64,000 nt of DNA from Pseudobutyrivibrio sp. ACV-2 (GCF_900107545.1 NZ_FNQZ01000002.1:1-64000); one strand, 5' to 3'. Counted from the first letter of the stretch, positions 40,552-50,290 are shown. Notes: generated by a model not told the origin, from the letters alone. Translations and numbers: made by a program.

Positions 40552-41481
40552 ATGAATTTAAAATCTATTATAAAAAAGGGCTTATTACCATTAGCTTTAG
40601 CTGCAACTATTGCACTACCATCAACAAGCAATATCGTATATGCGAATGAGTTAATTGCTGAGGAAAATATGGTTGATGGGGCGATATTTGAAGCGAATGC
40701 TGTTGATGGGGATGTGGAAGATGAATCTGATGGAGATAGTCTTGAGGAGGATAGCCTTGATAAAGATAGTCTTACGGACGGTGTCTCTGATGATCAGAAG
40801 TTTGAAAAAATTATTGTAGAGTCCGATGTGGAAGTGGTTGAAACAAACACTGTAGAGGTCTGCCCGATTAATGTTGATTATACAAAAGAAATCGAAATAT
40901 ATGATGGGTTTATTCCAACCGGTGAAACTACAACTATGTCATTATATACCACTATCGAATTAGAATACGGTGCCTCTCTTTCCTCTATTGATATGAACTC
41001 TGATACAGCTTTGATTTTAGATAATGTACAAGAGCTTAAGGGTGAAATTACATCGGGCTACACCATTAAGGCCAGTATAGATTTAGAGGGAAAGGTTTCA
41101 ATATCTTCTGTTGAAACACAGTCGCTCAAACAGGATTCCACCGATGTAACTGTTTATAAATCAATAGCTACTGTTGAGAAAATTGAAAAGGATGTGGTCT
41201 CTAATGATAAAAAGGATATAGAGAATTCAGATGTTGTTAAAGATGATAAAGAAAAATCTGATGTAGATAAATTGACCGGTAACACAGATTCTACCAATGA
41301 GGAATGTATCGATGAGGCAACTTCCCATGATGAAAGCAGCGCTGATGAAGCTATACTTAATGAAACTTCTGATGAGACCAATGAGGAATGTCCTGCTAAT
41401 GATGATAAAACTACCCTTGACGACGATGAGTTTTCAATGGATGTCCCAACTGAAGAAAAATTTAGCGAAGAGGAGGAATAA
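40552..41481 (+). CDS. Secreted acidic protein of unknown function
   Basis: This 309-residue protein has a Sec signal peptide (about 1-32, cleavage likely near VYANE) and a strongly acidic mature chain. A first Asp/Glu/Ser-rich segment (about 50-85) leads to a predicted beta-rich domain (about 100-210). A long acidic low-complexity tail (about 225-309) carries Asp, Glu, Ser and Thr. There is no LPXTG motif or membrane tail. TAAGGAG lies before the start. Such tails are known to bind calcium or cations, or to act as spacers, but no function can be assigned. Its stop codon directly precedes the start of the next gene. Confidence 0.75.
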   Translation: MNLKSIIKKGLLPLALAATIALPSTSNIVYANELIAEENMVDGAIFEANAVDGDVEDESDGDSLEEDSLDKDSLTDGVSDDQKFEKIIVESDVEVVETNTVEVCPINVDYTKEIEIYDGFIPTGETTTMSLYTTIELEYGASLSSIDMNSDTALILDNVQELKGEITSGYTIKASIDLEGKVSISSVETQSLKQDSTDVTVYKSIATVEKIEKDVVSNDKKDIENSDVVKDDKEKSDVDKLTGNTDSTNEECIDEATSHDESSADEAILNETSDETNEECPANDDKTTLDDDEFSMDVPTEEKFSEEEE

Positions 41482-43935
41482 TTGTTGGCTAAAAGATTTA
41501 AAAAACTAAAAAAGATAGCCATTGCGGCATCAACTCTATTCTCCCTTTTTTCAGCAAATTTAGTATCATTTGCAAAAGTAGACACTGGTAATAACTATAC
41601 CTTTATTCCTGCAAGAAGCTACTACGCTAAATATATTTCGGAAAATGCTTCTATGGATTCAGACATCGTGCAGTATGTATGGTTAAAACTTTTTTCTGAG
41701 GAATCAAACTGGAGAAATGGGCAATCCTACTATAGTTCTCCTTATTTAACCTGGGGGCATAAATATTACTCTGACTACGTTACAAACGATGGGAAAATTG
41801 CTTCTTCGTATAGGACGAATATCACATATAATTCTCAATTTGATTCCTATTTGTATCAAACTATAACACGCAATGATGATTTCATTATCAATTGGATTAA
41901 TAGTAATCCTGATGTCTTTAAGCAATATTGCAAGACTGTAAAATCTCATCCCGGTTTTGCAAAGGCAATTATAGATTTAACTTCAGGCAGCAACTCAGAC
42001 ACCAATTTTTTAGGTGACGGACAATATGCCAAAAACAATTTATTTTTAAGAGGCGCTGCATCCACTGCAACAAATCGTCATCAGGGAAATGGTTCTGGCG
42101 CCAAGTGGTCTGTTACAGCTGCAAATGCAACAGGATATGATATCGATATATTAAAAGTATTGGGAAACAATTACAGAAAACTGAACAAAACACAAAAGGA
42201 CTGGGTGAGAACTTATTTCAGTTGGATGATAGCAGATTATATTTCTAACCGCAGCAATTCTCTAGCTGGAGAATCTGAGGAGCTTTTAAATATGATTGCA
42301 GTTTCTGCTGAAGCTTATGACAGTAGCAATCCTCAATTATTTTTTGATTACTGTATAAATAACACAAATGCAAACATAGGAGAATTCATTGCAAACTCCA
42401 CCGAAAGTCATGGACTAAAATCTGCTCTTTACACGGGTGTTGATGATATTTCATCAAATACTGATATGTCTGTTATATGGGATTTAAGTGATGGAGACTG
42501 CTACTATACCAACAGTTCCTGGATCGGATATAGAGAACCCCAGGGACAATCTGCGGACAATGACTATGACTGGCTCTGCTATAAAATATGTTTTGACTCC
42601 GGAGCATACTGGGTAAACCTAAAAAATCTAGTTGCAACAAATCCTACAACCCGCACGCAAATGGAAGACTGGATTATGCGCTACAACACAAAAGCCGCCT
42701 CTAGTTCAAATGAATTTGCCAACGCTGTTGCCAGAGCAGGGCAAACTATTTCGGAAGTTGTCAGCAATGCCACCTGGAGTGGTTGTGGAAAAACATGCCC
42801 TGAAAATGTATATGGTGGTAACGGAGAAATCCTCTACACCAGGGATAATGCCTTTGACTGTGGTATACACCAAACTGTTCAAGGTTGGAATATAGCCAAG
42901 CCACTTGGAGTCGAAACAATTTCATTTACCATTCCTACTCACGGGCTTAATGTTGATTCCACTATATCATATCGCCTTTACGATACTACTAATAACAGAA
43001 CTGTATCCATAATTGGCGAAGTTTCCAAAACAAGAACTATAACAGTTCCAGCAAAATACGTGTGGAGTTCAACACTCGCCATTGAAGGAATAACCTATTA
43101 CCGCGATGGTAACCAAGGGCACGTAGAAAGAAGTGGAAGTTGTCCTCAAACCCATCATGGAACTACAACCATCAACTTTACCTATGCCAACGTTTCTGCT
43201 TGTGTAGCTAATAATCATGACTTCACATGGACCTATAACTTTTATGATTCAGATGGGAAAATGATTACAGATGATAACAAAACATCTATCCCTGCTTATT
43301 GTTTAGCTAGTGGTATATGTAAAAATTGCGGGCACAAGGCCGAATACAAGGACACCCAATTAAAAGTAAATAAAAATGGAAATTCAACTATATACACTGC
43401 AGCTTTCGCTCATAGCAGTGTTCCAAACCTAGGCACTAAATCTCATACTGTTTTTGCTCCTACTCAATCATCCTTTGCCACCAGATTTACCCCATCTGTT
43501 AATTCAGGATATTTATCAGCCTCATCTGAGCTAACTAATTTTGGACGAACACATAATATTACCAGGGTATATGAGGGTGATGGAAATGCAGTACAATTAG
43601 TCACAACCGCAAGTGGTACTGTAGCATTAAAATCAGGCGCGATTGGGGCAGGCGCAAAATCCATAACAGTAAATGCTGTTGGCCATGACATTATCTACAG
43701 ACTTATGAATCCTATAACCGGGGAACTAAAAGGATCAAGGCAAGAACTTATTGCCCAATCAGGAGCATCAGAGTGCACCTGGAATCTATCAGGATATTCA
43801 GATGAAGAATTAGAGGGTGTTTACGTAGTAGTGGAAATGTATTCACGAGATGAAAACTGGGGCGGGCATGCCTTGGGCGAAACCGTAACATGCTCATCCA
43901 CAGTACAATTCAATTATATAGAAGTAAACTATTAA
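41482..43935 (+). CDS. Large secreted protein of unknown function, TTG start
   Basis: This 817-residue protein has a lysine-rich N-terminus and a signal peptide (about 1-31, ending LVSFAK). The long mature chain is rich in Asn, Ser, Thr and aromatic residues. A Cys-rich stretch (WSGCGKTCPENVYGG) lies near residue 430, and a lone zinc-ribbon-like pair CLASGICKNCGHK near 610-622. The C-terminal third looks like beta-sandwich repeats. Translation must begin at TTG 41482 or the next codon (TTG 41485), because AGGAGG (41471-41476) lies within the end of the previous gene and no ATG fits. No sortase motif or C-terminal helix is present. It is probably co-secreted with its neighbours, and I know no homologue. 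Confidence 0.75.
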   Translation: MLAKRFKKLKKIAIAASTLFSLFSANLVSFAKVDTGNNYTFIPARSYYAKYISENASMDSDIVQYVWLKLFSEESNWRNGQSYYSSPYLTWGHKYYSDYVTNDGKIASSYRTNITYNSQFDSYLYQTITRNDDFIINWINSNPDVFKQYCKTVKSHPGFAKAIIDLTSGSNSDTNFLGDGQYAKNNLFLRGAASTATNRHQGNGSGAKWSVTAANATGYDIDILKVLGNNYRKLNKTQKDWVRTYFSWMIADYISNRSNSLAGESEELLNMIAVSAEAYDSSNPQLFFDYCINNTNANIGEFIANSTESHGLKSALYTGVDDISSNTDMSVIWDLSDGDCYYTNSSWIGYREPQGQSADNDYDWLCYKICFDSGAYWVNLKNLVATNPTTRTQMEDWIMRYNTKAASSSNEFANAVARAGQTISEVVSNATWSGCGKTCPENVYGGNGEILYTRDNAFDCGIHQTVQGWNIAKPLGVETISFTIPTHGLNVDSTISYRLYDTTNNRTVSIIGEVSKTRTITVPAKYVWSSTLAIEGITYYRDGNQGHVERSGSCPQTHHGTTTINFTYANVSACVANNHDFTWTYNFYDSDGKMITDDNKTSIPAYCLASGICKNCGHKAEYKDTQLKVNKNGNSTIYTAAFAHSSVPNLGTKSHTVFAPTQSSFATRFTPSVNSGYLSASSELTNFGRTHNITRVYEGDGNAVQLVTTASGTVALKSGAIGAGAKSITVNAVGHDIIYRLMNPITGELKGSRQELIAQSGASECTWNLSGYSDEELEGVYVVVEMYSRDENWGGHALGETVTCSSTVQFNYIEVNY

Positions 43936-43951
43936 TGTTTTAAGATAGATT

Positions 43952-44746
43952 TTAGATTAATTTGTAATGCTTAAGTGCATTGTAGATGCCGTCTTCATCA
44001 AAGGCTGTGGTTACATAATCTGCTGCAGCCTTTGCTCTATCTGTGCCGTTGCCCATAGCGATACCAACACCTGCCGCAGTGAGCATATCTAAATCGTTTT
44101 CACTATCACCGATAGCATAGGTATTTGCTGGGTCAACACCAACAATCTCACATGCTGTGAGCATACCTGTAGCTTTGTTGTGGCCTGCTGGAACTAATTC
44201 ACATACATCATCACTGTGAACTATAATTGCAAAATCATCAGCAAGTCTGTCAAAACACTCCATGCGCTTCTCAGGGTCTACATCTGTTGTGCATGACATT
44301 TTGTTGATTACCCAATTGCCGTAATGTTCGCCATTGATACCTACCAAGTTGTGGCCTAAGTCTCGACGCAATATATTTCCAAATCCGTCCTCAGGACCAA
44401 ATTCATTATCATCCATGTAGATTTTCTTTGGGCCTTCCAGGATTGGTCTAAATCCATAGCTTCGTATCATCTCGATGGTTTTTACTGCGAAGTCCTTATC
44501 TAAGAGCTTTTGATAAATGATTTTGCCATCGATTTCGATGTGGCAACCGCAAGAACATACTATTCCATCGAAACCTAATGCTAATAAGTCTGGGTCATTA
44601 ATAAATGATCTGGCTCTTCCACTGCAAATAAAAGCGAGATGGCCATTTTCTCTAAGCTTTTTAATGGCCTGTTTGGTACTTTCTGGGATGTATTTGTCGT
44701 AGTTCCAAAGTGTACCGTCTATATCAAAAAATACTGCTGATTTCAT
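43952..44746 (-). CDS. Cof-type HAD hydrolase
   Basis: This 264-residue cytoplasmic phosphatase of the HAD superfamily, class IIB, has motif I FFDIDGTLWN (catalytic Asp7 or Asp9), motif II CSGR and motif IV GDSENDLDML. Members dephosphorylate sugar phosphates or similar small molecules. It converges on the surface cassette and lies one base after the membrane protein gene that starts the glycan region, suggesting co-transcription. The substrate is unknown. Confidence 0.88.
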   Translation of the reverse strand: MKSAVFFDIDGTLWNYDKYIPESTKQAIKKLRENGHLAFICSGRARSFINDPDLLALGFDGIVCSCGCHIEIDGKIIYQKLLDKDFAVKTIEMIRSYGFRPILEGPKKIYMDDNEFGPEDGFGNILRRDLGHNLVGINGEHYGNWVINKMSCTTDVDPEKRMECFDRLADDFAIIVHSDDVCELVPAGHNKATGMLTACEIVGVDPANTYAIGDSENDLDMLTAAGVGIAMGNGTDRAKAAADYVTTAFDEDGIYNALKHYKLI

Positions 44747-44747
44747 A

Positions 44748-45611
44748 TTAATCCTTTTTTGTTAACTTTCTAAATAGTTTTGTTTCGAGGCGCTCTGCTC
44801 TGGTTACAAATGAAACCTGAGTATCACGTATCGTAATTACGGAATGACCGCTGATTTCATCAATCTCCTGTTCAACATAGTTCATGGTGCTATCCTGAAG
44901 ACTACGATGAGCGATAATGTTGTGCTTTAACAGAAGGTTAATCACATGAGTCTCAACCCCTGCATCGGCAACCTCGATAAAGGCCTCGTCAATCTTTTTA
45001 TCGGCAATAAATTCTTCAAGCTTATCAAGACCTATCAACGAATCAAAATGATCGATGTAGTCTGAGGCGCCTTCATTATTCATCGCCACTGCTACAATTT
45101 CATAATCGTTTTCAAATGAACCCTTGAGGACTCGTTTGATTACCTGTTGTGAATGGTTACTGTCGCAGACAACGATTAGTTTTGGACAAAGCGCTGAGTG
45201 AAATCTGCTGAAACGTATGAAGCATTTAAGAGCGCTTCTTTCAAATAGCAAACATAAATAGCATACAGCAAAGGCTGCGGCATATACGCTTCGTGAAAAG
45301 TTCTGAGCTGTCTTGATACCATAAAGTACAACTGTGAAGAAAGCCCAGCTAACAAATACCTGTGCTAACAATGTTTGGCATTCTTTGAAAAAGCTTCTTT
45401 TAATAACTCCGGACAAATTCTTGCTGATTAACAAAATAAGGAAATAAACCACAGCAAGAACTATACCATAGTCAAAAAACAATTCTCCATGGTGTACTGT
45501 GCTGAGCTCATATCTGAATTGAACCACCAACCAATAGCCAAAAACCAGTGCAACCATATCAAATATTATGAAGTCCGCATGTTTCTTCATATATAGTAGT
45601 AATTTTTTCAT
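44748..45611 (-). CDS. Glycosylphosphotransferase-like membrane protein lacking the catalytic domain
   Basis: This 287-residue protein looks like the N-terminal half of a polyprenyl glycosylphosphotransferase. It has four to five transmembrane helices (about 10-125) followed by a soluble Rossmann-like domain (about 140-250, starting PKLIVVCDSNHSQQVI). It stops with a basic tail where the sugar-transferase catalytic domain begins in the full-length relative at 47633-49054. Both read alike through the middle (DEAFIEVAD here, DEVFIDGKN there). It may be a regulator or partner of the full enzyme, or a relic. Its frame is intact with normal start and stop, so it is probably functional. Confidence 0.7.
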   Translation of the reverse strand: MKKLLLYMKKHADFIIFDMVALVFGYWLVVQFRYELSTVHHGELFFDYGIVLAVVYFLILLISKNLSGVIKRSFFKECQTLLAQVFVSWAFFTVVLYGIKTAQNFSRSVYAAAFAVCYLCLLFERSALKCFIRFSRFHSALCPKLIVVCDSNHSQQVIKRVLKGSFENDYEIVAVAMNNEGASDYIDHFDSLIGLDKLEEFIADKKIDEAFIEVADAGVETHVINLLLKHNIIAHRSLQDSTMNYVEQEIDEISGHSVITIRDTQVSFVTRAERLETKLFRKLTKKD

Positions 45612-45656
45612 TAATTGTTCTCCTTAAGAATTTCCCCGTTACGGCATAGCCATGGC

Positions 45657-46637
45657 CTATACAAACAATCTAAACCAAAGATTGTGTACTGCCCTTGTAA
45701 AATTATGCTTGCGATAAAAATACATTCTTTGTAATTTGTTTTTACGTCCTATGTTTGCGAAACACATAAGAACATCTCTTTTGTCCTTTGGCAAAAAATC
45801 TGCTTTTATTATTTCGTTCGCAAACAATCTGGATTCAGAAACAAATTCCTTCTTTTTTTCAAAGAAGCTGCCCTGCTTAATATCCTGAATGTTTCTGCCC
45901 GCCTTTTCGGAGTCAGATTCAGTTATCGCCCCCATTGCATTTTGCCCTGTTTGTCTATAATACGCCAGAGGCTCATCAATAGCAACCACCTTTCCATTAA
46001 TGGATGCCAACTCTAATATCAGAGCATCATGCATAGGAATGTTTTTTAAGTCTAGGTATGGCAACATTTTTACCACTAAATCACGGAGTGGTTTGTTGAA
46101 GCACATAGTACAACCAGCCGCTGGATTATCAATAATAATCTGGGTATAAGCAGTATTTGAAGGCAATCGTCCAATGTATCTGATGAAAGAATCAGAAAGA
46201 ATATTAAGCTCTTCATCTACGACCTTCATATCGGTAAATACACAAATCGGGGTGTCAAACTCATCGGTATCCATATGAGTTTTAGCCTTTATCAGGTCAA
46301 ACTCTGTTTTCTCTAACTTTTCTACAGAGCGTTCGACTTTTTCTTTCAGCCAAACGTCATCCTGATCGCAAAACATGTAGTAGTCAGCATGCACTCTGGT
46401 GAGCATCCAAAGGAAATTCTCTTTGGGTCCGCCGCATGGGTGACCAAAATATATCTCTATTTTATTTGGATAATTTTCTCTGTATTCATTTATGATGTCT
46501 ACGGTATCATCAGTTGAACCATCATCATGAATTACTATTCGAAAATTCTGATAGGTCTGCTCAAGCAAACTGTCTAACTGTTGTTTTAGATACCTACCAC
46601 CATTGTAGGTGGCCAGTAACACTGCTACATCTTTCAT
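45657..46637 (-). CDS. Family 2 glycosyltransferase (rhamnosyltransferase-like)
   Basis: This 326-residue GT-A enzyme starts VAVLLATYNGGRYLKQQLDS and has the IHDDGSTDDT nucleotide-sugar motif and the DXD-type FCDQDDVW (about 92-99). It resembles the rhamnosyltransferase subgroup of GT2 in the DQDDVWL motif and C-terminal length. It would transfer a sugar onto a lipid-linked glycan on the inner face of the membrane. Its ATG overlaps the stop codon of the upstream GT2 gene by one base. Confidence 0.87.
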   Translation of the reverse strand: MKDVAVLLATYNGGRYLKQQLDSLLEQTYQNFRIVIHDDGSTDDTVDIINEYRENYPNKIEIYFGHPCGGPKENFLWMLTRVHADYYMFCDQDDVWLKEKVERSVEKLEKTEFDLIKAKTHMDTDEFDTPICVFTDMKVVDEELNILSDSFIRYIGRLPSNTAYTQIIIDNPAAGCTMCFNKPLRDLVVKMLPYLDLKNIPMHDALILELASINGKVVAIDEPLAYYRQTGQNAMGAITESDSEKAGRNIQDIKQGSFFEKKKEFVSESRLFANEIIKADFLPKDKRDVLMCFANIGRKNKLQRMYFYRKHNFTRAVHNLWFRLFV

Positions 46638-47521
46638 TATCTGTTAAACCCGTATCCTGTCCCAGTTTTTTTCTTGTAGATAATATTGTAAATAAACAAA
46701 TCCAGATTTGCCAGGGAGCATGTTATTTTACCAATGGTATTGCTGGCCCTAAACTGATTTTTGTAGGTAATCATTTCATGGAGAGTATATATATCTTCCT
46801 GTTTGAAATAATCACAGTCATTTAGTAAATCTATAAAATCATAAACTGATTCGTCAGTTACAGTGGTATCTGCTGATATATTTGCGGCTGTATATCTGTG
46901 AGTATATAAAGCCTCGTCTAAGCACTTAAACTTCATTCCCTGGGCAAGCATTAAAAGCCAAAGGAAGTAATCATCAGCACCATTTTTTGACATTATATGT
47001 GTCTTCCAGAAATCTGGAATAGAAGATTTTCTTATCAGACACTGCCCTGGTGAAATGATTTGGATTCCTACTTTTAAATATGTTTTCAAATCCCCAATCA
47101 GTTTCTTGTGATAGCTGTTTCTGTACCACAACAACTCACTACCATCAGCTTGCTCCAGTCTGGCATTAGCAACCTCAACATCTGCATCATCTGTGGCAAT
47201 AGCTTTCAGGAGTTTTATCAAAGCTTCTCCTTCCAACGAATCATCCTGATCTAAAAACATGATATAATCACCGGTTGCCTCTGCCAGACCTGCAACACGA
47301 CTGTAATGTATTCCTCTGTTGTTTTCGTTTGTAATGACTTTAAAAAACTGACCCTGAATGTTTGGCGCTTCTAGCCTTTTCCATGGACTGTCATTTACTA
47401 AAATGGCTTCCAGCTCATGACCTTTTTTCTGCAGGCTTTGCTGATTTGCAAGAAGGCAATTAACAAGCGTTGCCATATATTTTTCACCCTCGTAAAAGGG
47501 AGTAATTACTGTTATTTTCAT
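46637..47521 (-). CDS. Family 2 glycosyltransferase
   Basis: This 294-residue GT-A enzyme has KITVITPFYEGEKYMATLV at its start, AILVNDSPW in the nucleotide-binding strand and the DXD motif FLDQDDSLEG (about 93-102). Acceptor and donor are unknown. GGATGGGG lies before the ATG. A terminator separates it from the sugar-transferase gene upstream, so either read-through or an unseen promoter feeds it. Confidence 0.87.
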   Translation of the reverse strand: MKITVITPFYEGEKYMATLVNCLLANQQSLQKKGHELEAILVNDSPWKRLEAPNIQGQFFKVITNENNRGIHYSRVAGLAEATGDYIMFLDQDDSLEGEALIKLLKAIATDDADVEVANARLEQADGSELLWYRNSYHKKLIGDLKTYLKVGIQIISPGQCLIRKSSIPDFWKTHIMSKNGADDYFLWLLMLAQGMKFKCLDEALYTHRYTAANISADTTVTDESVYDFIDLLNDCDYFKQEDIYTLHEMITYKNQFRASNTIGKITCSLANLDLFIYNIIYKKKTGTGYGFNR

Positions 47522-47590
47522 TTATGCCCCATCCTATAGAATAATGAGTTTCCTCTTTTGCTTTCGGAAACCTATAGTTTATTTAAAAAA

Positions 47591-47625
47591 GACCTCGTAA
47601 AGATTATTATAACCTTTACGGGGTC
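47591..47625 (-). terminator. Terminator of the sugar-transferase gene
   Basis: GACCTCGTAAAG pairs with CTTTACGGGGTC (one G-T pair) and is followed on the minus strand by TTTTTT. It lies eight bases past the stop codon. Confidence 0.85.
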
Positions 47626-47632
47626 TTCTTGT

Positions 47633-49054
47633 CTATTTAGAGCCAGAACCCTTTACAACAACTGCTACTGTTTTGAAAAGAATCTGTAGGTCCAAACCAA
47701 GGGACCAATTTCTAATATATTCTGTGTCTAGTGCAACAACTTCTTCAAAGTCCTTAATATCGCTTCGACCGCTTACCTGCCACATTCCTGTAAGACCTGG
47801 ACGACCGGCAAGTCGTGCTTTGTGATGAAGCTCATATTGAACGAATTCGTTTTCTGTCGGTGGACGAGTACCTACCAATGACATATCACCTATTAAAACA
47901 TTCCAAAACTGTGGAAGTTCATCAATAGAGTATTTTCTGATGAAGTGGCCTGCTGGGAAAATACGTGGATCATTTTCCATTTTGAACATGAGTCCATTCA
48001 TTTCGTTCTGATCCATCAATTCTTTTTTGCGTTCTTCGGCATCAGTGTACATGCTTCGGAATTTATAGAATTTGAACCTACGACCATTTTTACCTATACG
48101 AGTCTGAGAGAAGAACACAGGTCCTGGTGCCTGGAGCTTGATAACAGGTGCCAAAAATACAAATGCTATAGCACAGAAAACCAAGCCAACCAAACCGCCG
48201 ATGATATCTAGTGTACGTTTTGCAAATGCCTCTCTGTTAGTAGCCATATGCATACTGGTGGTCATAGTAATATAGTCACCATAGTATTCTATTGTGCGGT
48301 TCTTCATCAGATGTTCTGTATGAATAAGGGAAATGTGAACTGTACATCCCAAATCAGTAAGTCTTTCTGCTAAAAGTTCCTCGCTGTATCTGTTCTTTCC
48401 ATCGATAAACACTTCATCGACTACATTTGTACGAATGTACTCAAAGACAGAATCACAATCTCCTACAACAGGAACTCCCTGAATCTTTTTACCTACCCAG
48501 TTTTTATCGATAATGGCGCAACCTACTACCTTATATTCAACGTAGTCTGAACCTGCAAGCTGGCTTAGGCAATGATTTATAGTGCTTGAGTCTGCAATGA
48601 TAAGCATTGTAGATTTTGTACTATCATCATGCTTCCTGTAGCGAATCAATCTTTTGAAAACAATGCGGAATGCAAACATGATTAAAACCATCATGCCTGC
48701 CCATGCAAATATTACTGTGCGGGAAATGCGATTTGTGTATCTGAAGGCTACCAAAAATATAAGGATGCCTGCCAGATTGACAAATGAATGAACTACAACA
48801 GCCATTAATTCCTGCCACTTATTTCTGTGTACTATTCCTGTGTACGGATCTCGCAAAGAACAGTTTAAGATGCTGACAAATATGATCATTATAAACATGT
48901 TTTCGTAGATATATTCATGAGGAACAATATCTGAAAAAACAACTCTGTCAAATCTAAAAAATAAAGCTAAACCCAACGCAAGTAGTGCGGCCAATGTGTC
49001 TAATGTGATGAAATCCCAATGTTTTGCCCAAAATTTCTTCTTTTTTCTATACAT
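47633..49054 (-). CDS. Undecaprenyl-phosphate glycosylphosphotransferase (initiating sugar transferase)
   Basis: This 473-residue membrane enzyme transfers a sugar 1-phosphate from a UDP-sugar to undecaprenyl phosphate, the first step of polymer repeat-unit synthesis. It has an N-terminal four-helix membrane region (about 12-135), a CoA-binding-like domain (about 145-265), one further helix (about 283-306) and the bacterial sugar-transferase domain. The last contains KFYKFRSM, DELPQFWNVLIGDMSLVGTRP and RPGLTGMWQVSGR. Length is typical of the WbaP/EpsE family. The gene starts 12 bases after the UDP-sugar pyrophosphorylase gene, with which it is co-transcribed. It ends in its own terminator. 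Confidence 0.93.
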   Translation of the reverse strand: MYRKKKKFWAKHWDFITLDTLAALLALGLALFFRFDRVVFSDIVPHEYIYENMFIMIIFVSILNCSLRDPYTGIVHRNKWQELMAVVVHSFVNLAGILIFLVAFRYTNRISRTVIFAWAGMMVLIMFAFRIVFKRLIRYRKHDDSTKSTMLIIADSSTINHCLSQLAGSDYVEYKVVGCAIIDKNWVGKKIQGVPVVGDCDSVFEYIRTNVVDEVFIDGKNRYSEELLAERLTDLGCTVHISLIHTEHLMKNRTIEYYGDYITMTTSMHMATNREAFAKRTLDIIGGLVGLVFCAIAFVFLAPVIKLQAPGPVFFSQTRIGKNGRRFKFYKFRSMYTDAEERKKELMDQNEMNGLMFKMENDPRIFPAGHFIRKYSIDELPQFWNVLIGDMSLVGTRPPTENEFVQYELHHKARLAGRPGLTGMWQVSGRSDIKDFEEVVALDTEYIRNWSLGLDLQILFKTVAVVVKGSGSK

Positions 49055-49066
49055 TAGACAACCCCT

Positions 49067-50290
49067 TTATAATACTACGCCATTCTGCTGAAGAAGCTCT
49101 CTGGCACTATCAACAGAATCTACACCATGAAGATTCTTGATAGGAGCGAATTCATGAACTCTGTCTACCTCAAATGCAAGGTTGTTGTCCATCATGTGAA
49201 TCATATCAAGAACTAATAGCTCAAACTTATAGCCGTTTGGCTCTGTTGGAGAAATCTTTTCTCCATTTTCGTTGATGTAAGGGATTTTCTTTTCTACTAC
49301 ATGAACAACCATGTTGTTATCAACGATTTCATCAAGCTTCTCAACTGCAAATAAGTAGTTAAGAATAACGCCATATTTGTAAAGAAGGCTTCCGTCCTCT
49401 GCCTTTGCTTCAGACATTTCCTTTGACATCTCGTAGTATTCAACGATGCTTGGCTTGCCATCTTCAAGGCAAAGAAGACCCATCTTTTCAGCTGGCTCTA
49501 CTTTACGAACAACCTTAGAGCCTGATACATATCCACCAAGGATTGTAGCGCCAATAAATAGAGGATCAGCAATTCTCTGAAGAACATTATCTACAGCAAA
49601 TACATTAATCCACTTAAGACCCTTTGCCTCGATATCGCCCTTAAGACCTGCCTTGAGCATTGATGCATACCAACCACCATTACCATTTGGTGATGTAGCA
49701 AGACGTCCTTCCTCTTCAAGAAGAAGCTTTCCATCGTAATCAACCGCACACGCCATATCCTGAATGAAGAACTTAACGTATTCTGGGTTGTAACCGAAAT
49801 AGTTGTGTTCCTTGAAGAATGCCTGTGTAGCCTCGTCATTTTTCTCACTAGTCATGATATAAAGTGGTACAAATGCATCAGCCTTTTTAACTACATCCAT
49901 GAGGTTGTTAATGAGGCACTCAAAAATGAAAAGCTCATGTGTCTGTCCAACATTGTAGCAACCCTTTGGTAAATCAAAGCCAAGACGTGTGCCCATTCCT
50001 CCTGCAAGAAGAACCGCACCAACTTCACCCTTTTTGATAGCCTCAAGACCTGCAGCTTCAAACTCAGCCTTTCTAGCCTCAATCTCTGGAAGCTCAATAG
50101 CTGGTGGTACCGCAAACTCGCCTCTAACATCTGCTGAATCATTTCCAATAAGCTTGAAATCTGACCAGTTGATATTTTCAATCTGCGCAAGCAAAGATTC
50201 TTTTTTCTCGTCTGAAAGATTATCAAAGCCATTCATTACGTGGCCCTGACCAGCCTTTTCCAATAGTTCAATTGCTTCTTCTTTATTCAT
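49067..50290 (-). CDS. UDPGP-family nucleotidyltransferase (UDP-HexNAc/UDP-glucose pyrophosphorylase)
   Basis: This 407-residue cytoplasmic enzyme has the eukaryotic-type UDPGP signature LLAGGMGTRLGFDLPKG near residue 93, GNGGWYASM in the sugar site and MTSEKND. It would make UDP-GlcNAc or UDP-glucose from UTP and the sugar 1-phosphate. Bacterial members of this family are uncommon compared with GlmU or GalU and are frequent in Clostridia. It directly precedes the initiating sugar transferase, which probably uses its product. A TATAAT (50422-50427, minus strand) lies about 130 bases upstream. Confidence 0.88.
   Translation of the reverse strand: MNKEEAIELLEKAGQGHVMNGFDNLSDEKKESLLAQIENINWSDFKLIGNDSADVRGEFAVPPAIELPEIEARKAEFEAAGLEAIKKGEVGAVLLAGGMGTRLGFDLPKGCYNVGQTHELFIFECLINNLMDVVKKADAFVPLYIMTSEKNDEATQAFFKEHNYFGYNPEYVKFFIQDMACAVDYDGKLLLEEEGRLATSPNGNGGWYASMLKAGLKGDIEAKGLKWINVFAVDNVLQRIADPLFIGATILGGYVSGSKVVRKVEPAEKMGLLCLEDGKPSIVEYYEMSKEMSEAKAEDGSLLYKYGVILNYLFAVEKLDEIVDNNMVVHVVEKKIPYINENGEKISPTEPNGYKFELLVLDMIHMMDNNLAFEVDRVHEFAPIKNLHGVDSVDSARELLQQNGVVL

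Noticed and set aside
41154-41585. 143-residue Ser-rich minus-strand frame
   Set aside because: Antisense shadow of the acidic Asp/Glu/Ser-rich tail and the next gene.
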